A DNA stretch of 29,764 nt from CAYUWG01 sp964448285 (GTDB taxonomy: Bacteria > Bacteroidota > Ignavibacteria > SZUA-365). The notes beneath the pieces are model-generated. The model did no database searches and was not told where the DNA came from. It was given only the letters and a program-made list of their open reading frames with translations. The stretch covers positions 1 through 29,764 of the forward strand of contig CAYUWG010000050.1 of the NCBI GenBank assembly GCA_964448285.1, in the 5' to 3' direction. Shown piece by piece: positions 17,201 through 24,136 of this stretch (positions within the stretch are counted from its first letter, which is position 1; each line of letters opens with the position of its first letter). The position numbers were made by a program, and so were the translations under genes.

Positions 17201-17298
17201 TTGTGAAGAATTACGTGGCATTGAATGGAGGCACGGTAAGCGTACAGAGCAAGAAAGGTGAAGGCTCGGTTTTCAGAATGGAATTCCCGCTCGTGTAA
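14290..17298 (+). CDS. Multi-sensor histidine kinase (2 TM, PAS, GAF, three PAS, HisKA, HATPase)
   Basis: The start ATG 14290 is chosen because AAGGAGG sits just upstream; a TTG-initiated extension to 14257 is not needed. The 1002-residue product has two membrane spans (about 12-30 and 47-64). PAS1 follows (about 80-192, closing with SQDITDRKRDE), then a GAF domain (about 205-367), PAS2 (380-502), PAS3 (506-630, VHPEDRE typical of PAS fold 3) and PAS4 (638-762, closing with FRDITERKLAE). HisKA has phospho-acceptor H788 in THEIRTPLNVILGY. HATPase_c shows NLIDNAIKYT (903-912), DTGIGIS (934-940) and GLGLGLS (964-970). No receiver domain is attached and no response regulator is adjacent, so it is an orphan kinase. 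Ligands of the PAS and GAF domains cannot be told from sequence. Confidence 0.93.
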   Translation: MKLAEMKPEHRIAILYALFGCLWIFFSDKLAASVSGTITLSAIQTYKGWLFVVLSAALIFLLVRQHSSKTRLMHERLRQREQRFHSTLENLLEGCQIISRDWFYLYLNDAAAKHGKTTVGNLLGKTMMEAYPGIEQTELFSIMKRCMDERLMHRMENEFIYPDGSKGWFVLSIEPVPEGLFILSQDITDRKRDELRIQHLTRLYATLSQVNQTIVRVKDRDELFESICRVSVEYGKFGLAWVGIIDAERGQVTRVSIYGDSTDGLPFSEINFREAPFRDGLVGKAIANGQIAYSNDIHKEQTLRHWSEADMMSIYHSAAAIPFRFEGEVTGLLMLFAADTDFFDDREQHLLLEEIAMDTSFALNGMAREKKRQEAEDAFRDSEERLHFALQACNIGAWDLDLTDHTAYRSLEHDRIFGYEALLPSWTLDDFFKHALSEYHEPIRTMVAEATASRTGWTYECPIRRVDGEIRWIWFTGRHYTNEFGHDRVAGVVLDVTDRKKAEEQLRESNERFNRLVSELNDIVWTAELGCKQIIDVNNSFESVYGFPMEIFREKPDLWLEVVHPEDREIAEESHKMLIEQGKSTAEYRIVRPDGSIRWLLDRKSLIYDHDKKPVQMGGIAKDITARKLAEEKLKLLHLQNTQILHSTGEGIYGLDLEGKATFVNEAAAKMLGYGVEELTGRVMHDNHHFRKSDGSDYPLNDCPIYKTITEGREYRIDDEIFWRKDGTAFPVEYFSSPIFDEGKLIGAVIAFRDITERKLAETTLKETNKQLEMALKYEELFIANMTHEIRTPLNVILGYSSLVKDVMADRIQGDEEEFFMSIESAGKRLMRTVDNVLQFTSLQTGMAKLDHRVDNLTPTVQSIVHELLVHAEEKQIRLSVSHPTEPIRARIDQYTFGQALINLIDNAIKYTNSGEVIVALFKEEDRACVEVRDTGIGISEEYLPKLFQAFTQEDTGYTRSYQGLGLGLSLVKNYVALNGGTVSVQSKKGEGSVFRMEFPLV

Positions 17299-17317
17299 GA
17301 GCCATGTGTCCCCTACC

Positions 17318-17342
17318 CTCGTCATCCTGAGCGGAGTCGAAG
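17318..17342. repeat. REP-like half element (CATCCTGAGC..AGTCGAA type)
   Basis: This stretch in the gap between the kinase and the Crp gene matches the arm of the inverted repeat at 28779-28832 (CATCCTGAGCG, then AGTCGAA). Elements of this type are scattered between genes in many environmental bacteria. Only one arm is present here. Confidence 0.5.
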
Positions 17343-17421
17343 TCCCCGACTGATGAGCATAAGCTCAACTTCGTTTTGCGAACGACATGCTTTGTTCGCA
17401 AGGTATCGCGATATTCACGCC

Positions 17422-18003
17422 ATGTTCGAAGTGCTGCGTACACATGTTCTCAGACGGATCGCACTCACGGAAGAGGAGTTCGAATCCTGCACGTCCTATT
17501 TCACACCGAAAAAACTGCGCAAGAGACGTTTTCTCCTCCAGGAAGGCGATGCGTGCAAGCAAATCGCTTTCGTCGAGAAAGGATGCTTGCGCGCCTTTGC
17601 CGTCGATGAAAAGGGAAACGAAATCGTCATGCAGTTTGCCATTGAAGACTGGTGGATTTCCGACATGAACAGTTTCCTGACCGGTGAACCTTCACGTCTC
17701 GCTATTGAAGCTCTTGAAGATTGCGAACTCCTCCTGCTCGATTCGGAATCACTGGAACGTCTCTGCGACGACATTCCGAAATTCGATCGGTTCTTTCGCT
17801 TGTTGCTCCAAGCGAATTTGATTGCCACACAAAAACGGGTCGGGTTGAGCCTTTGCGCGACAGCGGAGGAACGCTACATCAATTTCATCGAATCGCATCC
17901 GAATATTTCACAACGCGTTTCGCTGCGTCACATCGCATCCTATCTCGGCATCACACCAGAATCCTTGAGCCGCATCCGTAAGGTGATTGCGGAGAAGAGG
18001 TGA
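17422..18003 (+). CDS. Crp/Fnr-family transcriptional regulator
   Basis: The 193-residue protein begins at MFEVLRTHVLRRIALTEEEF, which is where Bacteroidota members of this family normally begin. The frame is open to ATG 17353, but the extra 23 residues do not look like the family, and neither start has a strong ribosome site. Residues about 15-115 are a cyclic-nucleotide-binding-like beta-roll (LRKRRFLLQEGDACKQIAFVEKGCLRAF). Residues about 140-193 include the winged helix (RVSLRHIASYLGITPESLSRIRK). The ligand-pocket residues of true cAMP receptors and the Fnr cysteine set are not evident. Regulators of this subfamily often sit next to small oxidoreductases, and here an NADP oxidoreductase and YceI gene follow on the same strand. 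The stop codon falls within an 8-bp tandem repeat, and a terminator follows 70 bp later. Confidence 0.88.
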   Translation: MFEVLRTHVLRRIALTEEEFESCTSYFTPKKLRKRRFLLQEGDACKQIAFVEKGCLRAFAVDEKGNEIVMQFAIEDWWISDMNSFLTGEPSRLAIEALEDCELLLLDSESLERLCDDIPKFDRFFRLLLQANLIATQKRVGLSLCATAEERYINFIESHPNISQRVSLRHIASYLGITPESLSRIRKVIAEKR

Positions 18004-18074
18004 AGAGGTAAAGAGGTAAAGAGGTGAAGAGGTAAAGAGGTGAAGAGGTAAAGAAGTAAAGAGGTGAAGATGTG
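17998..18074 (+). repeat. 8-bp tandem repeat (GAGGTAAA/GAGGTGAA) at the 3' end of the crp-like gene
   Basis: About ten units of an octamer alternating between TAAAGAGG and TGAAGAGG begin at the last codons of the regulator and run downstream. Unit drift (TAAAGAAG, TGAAGATG) increases towards the right end. Every unit contains TAA or TGA in one frame. It may vary in copy number between strains. Confidence 0.85.
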
Positions 18075-18103
18075 AAGTGGAGTGGTGAAGGCTCCACTTT
18101 TTT
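18075..18103 (+). terminator. Rho-independent terminator after the crp-like gene
   Basis: An 8-bp perfect stem AAGTGGAG/CTCCACTT (18075-18082 with 18092-18099) with a nine-base loop is followed by a T-run interrupted only once (TTTTCTTTT). It would end the Crp transcript and separate it from the oxidoreductase gene. Confidence 0.8.
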
Positions 18104-18255
18104 CTTTTAAAGGCATTAGGGGAGTTGGTGTGCGGGTCTTTCCTTAACAGAGATCAAGACTATTTCCTATCGTGTGTCAATGGAGCGAGGGACGCTTCAT
18201 GTGCAGATTGCATGTGGAAAAAATGATGCATTCACAAGATATGAAAGGACACCAC

Positions 18256-18924
18256 ATGCAAAAGACAATAGCCATAATCGGCGCGGCCGGAAACATGGGC
18301 TCTGCTTTGTCAAGAAGCCTTGCGAAAGTCGGGCACCGGTTGCTTCTGATCGACCCCGATGAAAAGAAACTCCATCAGCTTCTCGATTCCATTCGTGCGG
18401 CAACACCTCACGCAGATATGGAGGCGATTACATGCTCGAAGGAAGCGAGCTGGGAAGCGGACATCATCATCCCAGCAGTCTGGTATAGCCAACAGACGGA
18501 AGTCGCTGAAAGAATTCGCGATGTTGCCTCACGGAAAATCGTCATCAGCATTGCCAACCCGTTGAACGACACCTACGACGGTCTCGTCACGCCTTCGGAC
18601 AGCAGTGCGGCAGAAGAACTCGCGCGACTTCTCCCGAATTCCTTCGTCGTCAAGGCGTTCAACACGACGTTTGCGGCAGACTTCGATGTGCCGAAGATCG
18701 GCGGGTCGGTCGTGGATTGCTTCATCGCCGGCGATGACGAACGAGCCGTCTCCACCGTCAGCGAACTTGTCCGCGATGCAGGATTCAATCCGCTGATCGC
18801 CGGAAAACTCCAGGCAAGCCGCACGCTCGAACAGATGATGGTTCTCCTCATCGGGCTTTCGATGCGCTACGATTACAACTGGCACGCCGGCTGGAAAATC
18901 CTTGCGGGCGAAACGGCTGCCTGA
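18256..18924 (+). CDS. NAD(P)-binding oxidoreductase of the F420-dependent NADP reductase family
   Basis: The start ATG 18256 is chosen because the Rossmann strand begins at once (MQKTIAIIGAAGNMGSALS) and AAAGGA lies eight bases upstream; upstream ATGs in frame add only irrelevant residues. GAAGNMG (10-16) is the dinucleotide-binding loop. LLLIDPDEKKL provides the second strand, followed by PAVWYSQQTEVAERI and VISIANPLNDTYDG, and VVKAFNTTFAADFDVP, all usual in this family of about 210-230 residues (222 here). Members reduce or oxidise NADP(H) with F420 or unknown partners. No F420 genes are visible, so an unspecified redox role is safer. It lies 61 bp before the YceI gene and downstream of a Crp-type regulator, though a terminator lies between. 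Confidence 0.82.
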   Translation: MQKTIAIIGAAGNMGSALSRSLAKVGHRLLLIDPDEKKLHQLLDSIRAATPHADMEAITCSKEASWEADIIIPAVWYSQQTEVAERIRDVASRKIVISIANPLNDTYDGLVTPSDSSAAEELARLLPNSFVVKAFNTTFAADFDVPKIGGSVVDCFIAGDDERAVSTVSELVRDAGFNPLIAGKLQASRTLEQMMVLLIGLSMRYDYNWHAGWKILAGETAA

Positions 18925-18985
18925 TTCAACTCGCGATTTCCCGAAAACGAACGATTTCAATCACTCAATTCATAAAGGAACACTC

Positions 18986-19585
18986 ATGAAAAAACACATT
19001 CTCACACTTGCCCTCCTCCTCACCGCGACGTTCGCGTACGCGCAGAAATCCACGTGGACCATCGACCCTGCGCACACGAAGATCAGCTTCGCCGTTGACT
19101 ATATGGTTCTGACGGAAGTCACAGGCGGCTTCAACGATTTTTCCGGTACGCTGGAACAAAGCGGAAGCGATTTCGCGAACAGTCGCGTTGCCGTGAGTAT
19201 CAAAACAGCGAGCGTCAACACCGGTAATGAAAAACGCGACTCCCATCTCCGGACGAAAGATTTCTTCAATGCGGAGAAAAACCCGACCATCACGTTCGTG
19301 AGCAAGAAGTTCGAAAAGGCTTCCGGCAACAAGTATCGCATCATTGGCGACCTGACAATGAACGGCGTCACGAAACCCGTTGCGCTCGACGCCACGCACA
19401 CGGGACAGCAGAAGGACCCTTGGGGAAACATCCGCCAGGGATTCAAAGCAGCGACATCGATAGACCGTACCGACTTCGGATTGACGTACAATTCTCTCCT
19501 TGAAACCGGCGGGCTTGTCATCGGAAAAGAAGTGAACGTCACGCTTAATGTTCAGTTCACGAAGCCGCAGGACAGTGTGAACTGA
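18986..19585 (+). CDS. YceI family periplasmic protein
   Basis: This 199-residue protein has a signal peptide (MKKHILTLALLLTATFAYA, cleaved before QKSTW). The mature domain has the hallmarks of the YceI lipocalin-like fold: WTIDPAHTKISFAVDYMVLTEV, then FNDFSGTL, SIKTASVNTGNEKRDSHLRT, DFFNAEKNPTITFVS, YRIIGDLTMNGVTKPV, and TSIDRTDFGLTYNSLLETG near the end. YceI proteins bind isoprenoid or amide lipids in the periplasm and are often linked to stress responses. The start ATG has AAAGGA seven bases upstream. It is probably co-transcribed with the upstream oxidoreductase, and a strong terminator closes the unit. Confidence 0.93.
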   Translation: MKKHILTLALLLTATFAYAQKSTWTIDPAHTKISFAVDYMVLTEVTGGFNDFSGTLEQSGSDFANSRVAVSIKTASVNTGNEKRDSHLRTKDFFNAEKNPTITFVSKKFEKASGNKYRIIGDLTMNGVTKPVALDATHTGQQKDPWGNIRQGFKAATSIDRTDFGLTYNSLLETGGLVIGKEVNVTLNVQFTKPQDSVN

Positions 19586-19611
19586 CGAGCATCCTCCATT
19601 CACGGTAAAAA

Positions 19612-19640
19612 AAAGGCGGGCCAAGCCCGCCTTTCCTTTT
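19612..19640. terminator. Bidirectional rho-independent terminator between convergent genes
   Basis: A perfect 10-bp stem AAAGGCGGGC/GCCCGCCTTT (19612-19621 with 19625-19634) with a three-base CAA loop is flanked by an A-run on the left and a T-rich run on the right. It can therefore terminate both the YceI transcript and the convergent T9SS cargo gene. Confidence 0.93.
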
Positions 19641-19655
19641 TCGATGAACCGACGA

Positions 19656-20495
19656 TTACTTCGCTACCGTCATGGAATTCGTCTTCAGGTACTGACCCGA
19701 TTGCAGGCGATAGAAGTATGTACCGCTTGGAAGGTTGTTCGCATCGAAAGCGACTGAGTACCTGCCATGACTCTTGAAGCCTTCAACAAGCGTCGCGACT
19801 TCTTCTCCGGCTTCGTTGAATACGCGCAGGCTGACAAAGCTATCGAAGGGCACGCCATACTCGATCATCGTAGTCGGGTTGAACGGATTCGGATAGTTCT
19901 GTGAGACGTAGAACTCCGTCACAGCACCATCTGCCGAAAGCTTCGGTGATGGGCAGGCTCCGAGGTAGTCGCCATGACCATAGTGATCCGGCAAGGAGCT
20001 TGGTGAGACACAAAGCGTTTGCATACCGCTGCTCGTCTGATGACAGATGATGACCTTGTTGTTGTTGTTACCACAAACGACAGCAGGGAAGGTCATCGTA
20101 CGAGGTGCGCAGGCATCACATTCAAGGATGTTTGTGCATGTCGTCCGAATGGAATAGGTACCACCAGCAGCAGCCAGTCCAGGGACGGTAACTACCTGCC
20201 AAATATCCACCGGGCCTCCAGAAGTGTAACAGGGTGCCGCATCTCCATATGTCGCACAAGCTGGGAGGTCTCCTGCGGCGATATAACCTGTAAAGTAGTA
20301 CGTACTCGATCCGTCCACTACAATTCCCCCTGATGGTGGTGCAGCGTGGCTTGGATGATAGTACGCTCCGGCATAAAACGTCACACTTCCATCAGGATTG
20401 ACACAGGCCTTGATCTGGATTGTGTGCGCGTATGCGGAACTGGTTGCGAAAAGGGCTGCGAAAAGCACAAAGCCCAAAAGGTTTCTGATACGCAT
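19656..20495 (-). CDS. T9SS type A sorting-domain secreted protein (paralogue 1)
   Basis: This 279-residue protein has a signal peptide (LLGFVLFAALFATSSAYA, cut before HTIQIKAC). A beta-rich cysteine-containing module (about 25-150) ends with KVIICHQTSSGMQTLCVS and HYGHGDYLGAC, a Cys/His motif seen in many environmental secreted proteins and possibly metal-binding. From about 200 on is a T9SS type A sorting domain (SQNYPNPFNPTTMIEYGVP, LRVFNEAGEEVATLVEG, NLPSGTYFYRLQSGQYLKT). It is a recent duplicate of the gene at 20597-21412; the last 107 or so residues are nearly identical even at DNA level. AAAGGTG serves as ribosome site. No enzymatic motif is visible. Confidence 0.88.
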   Translation of the reverse strand: MRIRNLLGFVLFAALFATSSAYAHTIQIKACVNPDGSVTFYAGAYYHPSHAAPPSGGIVVDGSSTYYFTGYIAAGDLPACATYGDAAPCYTSGGPVDIWQVVTVPGLAAAGGTYSIRTTCTNILECDACAPRTMTFPAVVCGNNNNKVIICHQTSSGMQTLCVSPSSLPDHYGHGDYLGACPSPKLSADGAVTEFYVSQNYPNPFNPTTMIEYGVPFDSFVSLRVFNEAGEEVATLVEGFKSHGRYSVAFDANNLPSGTYFYRLQSGQYLKTNSMTVAK

Positions 20496-20576
20496 GGGGT
20501 ATCACCTTTCTTTGAAAAGAATCCCGCCAATATGGAACAACTCTCGTTGGGCGGTGCAACCGAGAGCCACTGAATC
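20496..20576 (-). promoter_or_regulatory. Leader of T9SS paralogue 1 (copied 5' region)
   Basis: About 80 bp upstream of ATG 20495 match the region upstream of ATG 21412. In transcript sense it contains a stem CTCTCG/CGAGAG extended by TTG/CAA around a CACCGCC loop. It also contains the motif CCATATTGGC (20526-20535), whose flanking GGCGG is complementary to that loop, and TTCTTT/AAAGAA next to the ribosome site. Copying with the gene suggests a working promoter or untranslated region. Confidence 0.5.
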
Positions 20577-20596
20577 TCCTATTGTTGAACCGACGA

Positions 20597-21412
20597 TTAT
20601 TTCGCGACCGTCATGGAATTCGTCTTCAGGTACTGACCTGATTGCAGGCGATAGAAGTATGTACCGCTTGGAAGGTTGCTCGCATCGAAAGCGACTGAGT
20701 ATCTGCCATGACTCTTGAAGCCTTCAACAAGCGTCGCGACTTCTTCTCCGGCTTCGTTGAATACGCGCAGGCTGACAAAGCTATCGAAGGGCACGCCATA
20801 CTCGATCATCGTAGTCGGGTTGAACGGATTCGGATAGTTCTGTGAGACGTAGAACTCCGTCACAGCACCATCTGCCGAAAGCTTCGGTGATGGGCAGGCT
20901 CCGAGGTAGTCGCCATGTGCCATGTGAGCCGGCAGGGATGCTCGTGCAACACAGAGAGTCTGCATTCCGCTGCTCGTCTGATGACAGATGATAGTCTTGT
21001 CATTGTTATTGCCACAGACGACTGCAGGGAAAGTCATCGTTGACGACCCGCAAGCGTAGCAATCGGTACAAAAATCTGTACATGATGCTGAGACATTCCA
21101 TGACCCGCCTGCAAGACCGGGAACAGTCACGACCTGCCATGCAACCATCAGGCCGGAAGCACACGGCGCTGGGTCGCCATAGGTTGCGCATGCCGGAGGG
21201 CTCGATACAAATCCCGTGTACGGATATGGAGTCCCATTTACAATGAGACTGCCATACGGAAGTATCTGGCATGGCCCATCAACTCCAGCATAAAAAGTCA
21301 CGCTTCCGTCGGGATTAAGGCATGCCTTAATCTGGTCGGTATGAGCGTACAGAGAAGTGGTTGAGAGCAGGGCTGCGAAAAGCGCAAAGCCCAAAAGGTT
21401 TCTGATACGCAT
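20597..21412 (-). CDS. T9SS type A sorting-domain secreted protein (paralogue 2)
   Basis: This 271-residue protein starts at ATG 21412 (MRIRNLLGFALFAALLSTTSLYA), 21 codons inside the longest frame, at the same point as its paralogue and with AAAGGTG upstream. The signal peptide is followed by HTDQIKACLNPDGSVTFYAG, a diverged middle part with added cysteines (CTDFCTDCYACG), then KTIICHQTSSGMQTLCVA and HMAHGDYLGAC, and the sorting domain. The middle differs clearly from paralogue 1 while both ends are near-identical. This fits duplication followed by diversification of the exposed module, or gene conversion of the ends. The stop is TAA. The downstream gap of 101 bp to paralogue 1 holds the copied leader. 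Confidence 0.88.
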   Translation of the reverse strand: MRIRNLLGFALFAALLSTTSLYAHTDQIKACLNPDGSVTFYAGVDGPCQILPYGSLIVNGTPYPYTGFVSSPPACATYGDPAPCASGLMVAWQVVTVPGLAGGSWNVSASCTDFCTDCYACGSSTMTFPAVVCGNNNDKTIICHQTSSGMQTLCVARASLPAHMAHGDYLGACPSPKLSADGAVTEFYVSQNYPNPFNPTTMIEYGVPFDSFVSLRVFNEAGEEVATLVEGFKSHGRYSVAFDASNLPSGTYFYRLQSGQYLKTNSMTVAK

Positions 21413-21493
21413 GGTATCACCTTTCTTTGAAAAAGAATCCCGCCAATATGGAACAACTCCCGTTGGGCGGTGCAACCGAGAGCCACTGAGTCG
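21413..21493 (-). promoter_or_regulatory. Leader of T9SS paralogue 2 (copied 5' region)
   Basis: This matches 20496-20576 with few changes. The motif CCATATTGGC lies at 21442-21451, about 30 bases before the ATG, as in the other copy. One base change weakens the outer stem (CTCCCG instead of CTCTCG on the plus strand). Confidence 0.5.
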
Positions 21494-21825
21494 AAGTGAT
21501 GGGGAAAAGAAAGAGCTTCCAGTTTGGTATAGCTCTGAAAGCTCGCGTATGTCACTTACACTGTAGAGTACAAATAGTTAATTCCATCGATTTTCAGTGA
21601 GAAAGGACTCAACCATCAATAGCTTGCTCTTGTGCGAAGCAGTTGTTGGCGATGGTAGAAGGGGCAAGGGGCTGCAGTATTCGGGAGCTGGATTTCTCCT
21701 CCGAATAAACATGACGTACATCCTTCTTTGAATACGCTCAAATCCGTAGAATTCGACTGAGAAGACCACGGGTCTTCATCGCGGAAAACGATCAATGACG
21801 TTGAACAAAAGAACAGGATAGAAAC
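21494..21825. other. Intergenic region before the 2-oxoacid oxidoreductase operon
   Basis: These 332 bp lie between the divergent T9SS cargo gene and the ferredoxin-subunit gene. I see no convincing gene, repeat or RNA in it. It must hold the promoter of the 21826-24967 operon, but I could not assign its elements. Confidence 0.5.
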
Positions 21826-22137
21826 ATGGCTTCGGTTCGAGGCACGGTCAAGATAGACGTCGAGACGTGCAAAGGCTGCGAACTTTGCATCGAATCCTGC
21901 CCGCAGGAAAGTCTCGCAATGTCGTCCAAGTTTAACAAGCAAGGTTATCATTTCGCCGTGCTGGTTCAGGACAATTGCACGGGTTGCGTCAATTGCGCGC
22001 TCGTCTGTCCTGAGGCGGTTATCACGGTGTATCGCACAGGGAAAAAGAAGAAAGAGAAACTCGCAACGATCAGCGAAGTCCACGGCGACATCACGCTGAC
22101 GGTCGATGAAAAAACAGTGGAGGTATCAGCATCATGA
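21826..22137 (+). CDS. 2-oxoacid:ferredoxin oxidoreductase, delta (2x[4Fe-4S] ferredoxin) subunit
   Basis: This 103-residue protein carries two complete ferredoxin motifs: C15-x2-C18-x2-C21-x3-C25-P and C51-x2-C54-x2-C57-x3-C61-P. Each coordinates a [4Fe-4S] cluster, and together they pass electrons from the thiamine-diphosphate site to external ferredoxin. The last 40 residues (KKKKEKLATISEVHGDITLTVDEKTVEV) are an extension outside the ferredoxin fold. AGGA lies eight bases upstream. The gene leads the operon and overlaps the alpha-subunit gene by four bases (ATGA, 22134-22137), which favours matched amounts of subunits. Confidence 0.93.
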   Translation: MASVRGTVKIDVETCKGCELCIESCPQESLAMSSKFNKQGYHFAVLVQDNCTGCVNCALVCPEAVITVYRTGKKKKEKLATISEVHGDITLTVDEKTVEVSAS

Positions 22138-23294
22138 GTGAAGTTCTATTGATGAAAGGAAACGAAGCGCTCGCAGAAGCGGCGATTCGAGCGGGGTGCA
22201 ACGCCTACTTCGGCTATCCGATCACGCCGCAGTCCGAGGTGATCGAGTATCTCGCGACATACGCCCGCGAACGCGGGATGACGGTCATGCAGGTTGAAAG
22301 CGAATTGGCCGCGATCAACATGGTCTATGGCGCTTCCGGCGCCGGTGCGCGCGTCATGACGACGTCCTCGAGTCCGGGCATCAGCCTGATGCAGGAGGGG
22401 TTGTCGTATATGGCCAGCGCACAGCTTCCGTGTGTCGTCGCGAACGTCAATCGCGGAGGGCCGGGACTCGGGACGATTCAGCCGTCGCAGGGCGATTACT
22501 TTCAGGCGACGAAAGGCGGCGGGCACGGCGACTATCACTGCCTCGTCCTCGCTCCGGCAAGCGTTCAGGAGATGGCCGATTTCGTCTATGACGGTTTCGA
22601 CCTTGCCGATAAGTATCGCAATCCCGTCATGATCCTGACCGACGGCGCTCTCGGGCAAATGATGGAGAAGGTGACCTTCAAAGATTATGATCCGAAGGAA
22701 CACGTCCCCGATAAGCCGTGGGCAACGACGGGCAAGTGGGCAACGCGTCCGCGAAACATCATCACATCGCTCTACATCCAGCCGGAGAAGATGGAACAGA
22801 TCAACCACGAACTTCAGCGGAAGTACAAGCGCATGTACGAAGAGGACGTACGCTTCGAGTTGACACAGACCGAGGACGCGGATATTCTCATCGTCGCGTT
22901 CGGGTTGATGTCGCGCATTTGTCTGAGGGCGATCGAACTTGCCAGAAGCCAGGGAATCAAAGCGGGCCTCCTTCGTCCCATCACGCTGTATCCCTATCCC
23001 TATGAAATCCTCCGCAAGCTGAAGCATCAACTTCGCGGAGCGCTCGTCGCGGAGATGAACACCGGCCAGATGATCGAAGACGTTCGCTTAGGACTCGGCG
23101 ACGCGGTACCGGTCGATTTCTACGGACGCATGGGAGGCATCATTCCGCCGCCGGAAGAAATACTCGAAAAGATCGTCGCATTCAATCGCGACCTGACCGA
23201 TGCGCTGCCGGGACGCACGTTCATCACGGAGGCGAAAAACGGATTGCCGGTTCATGAATATTCACCGGAAGAAATGAAAGGAGTGTCGCTATGA
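22134..23294 (+). CDS. vorB: 2-oxoacid:ferredoxin oxidoreductase, alpha subunit (VorB-like, 2-oxoisovalerate type)
   Basis: This 386-residue subunit begins MSEVLLMKGNEALAEAAIRAG and continues with FGYPITPQSEVIEYLATY, VESELAAINMVYGASGAGARVMTTSSSPGISLMQEG (in segments), GGPGLGTIQPSQGDYFQ and KGGGHGDYHC. This pattern is that of the VorB branch (3-methyl-2-oxobutanoate dehydrogenase, ferredoxin), closer than to 2-oxoglutarate KorA. The domain binds the pyrimidine part of thiamine diphosphate. The second domain follows from about residue 240 (EDADILIVAFGLMSRICLRAIELA). The complex oxidatively decarboxylates branched-chain or related 2-oxoacids to acyl-CoA, reducing ferredoxin. Symbols for these subunits differ between databases. 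Substrate choice is inferred from similarity only. It overlaps its neighbours by four bases on both sides. Confidence 0.88.
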   Translation: MSEVLLMKGNEALAEAAIRAGCNAYFGYPITPQSEVIEYLATYARERGMTVMQVESELAAINMVYGASGAGARVMTTSSSPGISLMQEGLSYMASAQLPCVVANVNRGGPGLGTIQPSQGDYFQATKGGGHGDYHCLVLAPASVQEMADFVYDGFDLADKYRNPVMILTDGALGQMMEKVTFKDYDPKEHVPDKPWATTGKWATRPRNIITSLYIQPEKMEQINHELQRKYKRMYEEDVRFELTQTEDADILIVAFGLMSRICLRAIELARSQGIKAGLLRPITLYPYPYEILRKLKHQLRGALVAEMNTGQMIEDVRLGLGDAVPVDFYGRMGGIIPPPEEILEKIVAFNRDLTDALPGRTFITEAKNGLPVHEYSPEEMKGVSL

Positions 23295-24136
23295 ACGAGC
23301 CGCAAGTCCCGATCGATGAAATGGAATGCGTGTGGGTAAAACCCGGTACGCTCACGGAAGCGCGCTTCCACTATTGCCCCGGCTGCGGGCACAGCGTCGT
23401 CCATCGCGTCTTGATGGAAGTCGTCGAGGAAATGGGCATTCAAAGCGAGACCATCGGTGTTGCGCCCGTCGGTTGTTCGGTGTTCGCGTATCACTACATG
23501 GACGTCGATATGCAGGAAGCCGCACACGGGAGAGCCGCAGCCGTTGCGACGGGCATCAAGCGGGTGCTGCCCGACAAGTACGTCTTCTCCTATCAGGGCG
23601 ATGGCGACCTTGCCGCAATCGGCACGGGCGAGACGCTGCACACCGCGGCGCGCGGCGAGAATATCCTCGTCGTGTTCATCAACAATGGCATTTACGGTAT
23701 GACCGGCGGGCAAATGGCGCCGACAACGATCATCGGTGCGAAGACCAGCACGACACCCGCAGGACGCGAAGTGGAGACACAAGGCTTCCCGTTCTGTATC
23801 ACGGAGCTGATTGCTATGCTGCCCGGTTCTTATTTCGTCACGCGACAGGCGGTTCATTCTCCGAAGACGGTACGGTTCTTCAAGAAAGCCGTGGAGAAGG
23901 CATTCGCCTATCAGCGGGACAAGAAGGGCTACTGCCTGATCGAAGTCGTCAGCAACTGCCCGTCGGGTTGGAAGCTCACGCCGCTGGAGTCGAACAAGTG
24001 GATGGAAGAAAACATGTTCCCGTACTATCCCCTCGGCGATATCAAGGCGGAGGGAAAACTCGTGAAGCCGTTCGAAGGATTTCCGTTGCCTTCCAACGGC
24101 ACGCACGATTCACAGAAGAAGGATGGTGAGATATGA
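23291..24136 (+). CDS. 2-oxoacid:ferredoxin oxidoreductase, beta (thiamine-diphosphate-binding) subunit
   Basis: This 281-residue subunit has CPGCGHSVVHRV (29-40), VAPVGCSVF, HGRAAAVATGIKR, and the thiamine-diphosphate/Mg motif GDGDLAAIGTGE (103-114) ending in NNGIYGMTGGQ (131-141). These bind the diphosphate and metal and are intact, so the subunit should be active. The C-terminus (NMFPYYPLGDIK ... GTHDSQKKDGEI) is a short tail. It overlaps alpha and gamma genes by ATGA (23291-23294 and 24133-24136). The order delta-alpha-beta-gamma in one tight unit is a usual arrangement for VOR/KOR-type enzymes. It is cytoplasmic and acts only with the other three subunits. Confidence 0.93.
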   Translation: MNEPQVPIDEMECVWVKPGTLTEARFHYCPGCGHSVVHRVLMEVVEEMGIQSETIGVAPVGCSVFAYHYMDVDMQEAAHGRAAAVATGIKRVLPDKYVFSYQGDGDLAAIGTGETLHTAARGENILVVFINNGIYGMTGGQMAPTTIIGAKTSTTPAGREVETQGFPFCITELIAMLPGSYFVTRQAVHSPKTVRFFKKAVEKAFAYQRDKKGYCLIEVVSNCPSGWKLTPLESNKWMEENMFPYYPLGDIKAEGKLVKPFEGFPLPSNGTHDSQKKDGEI

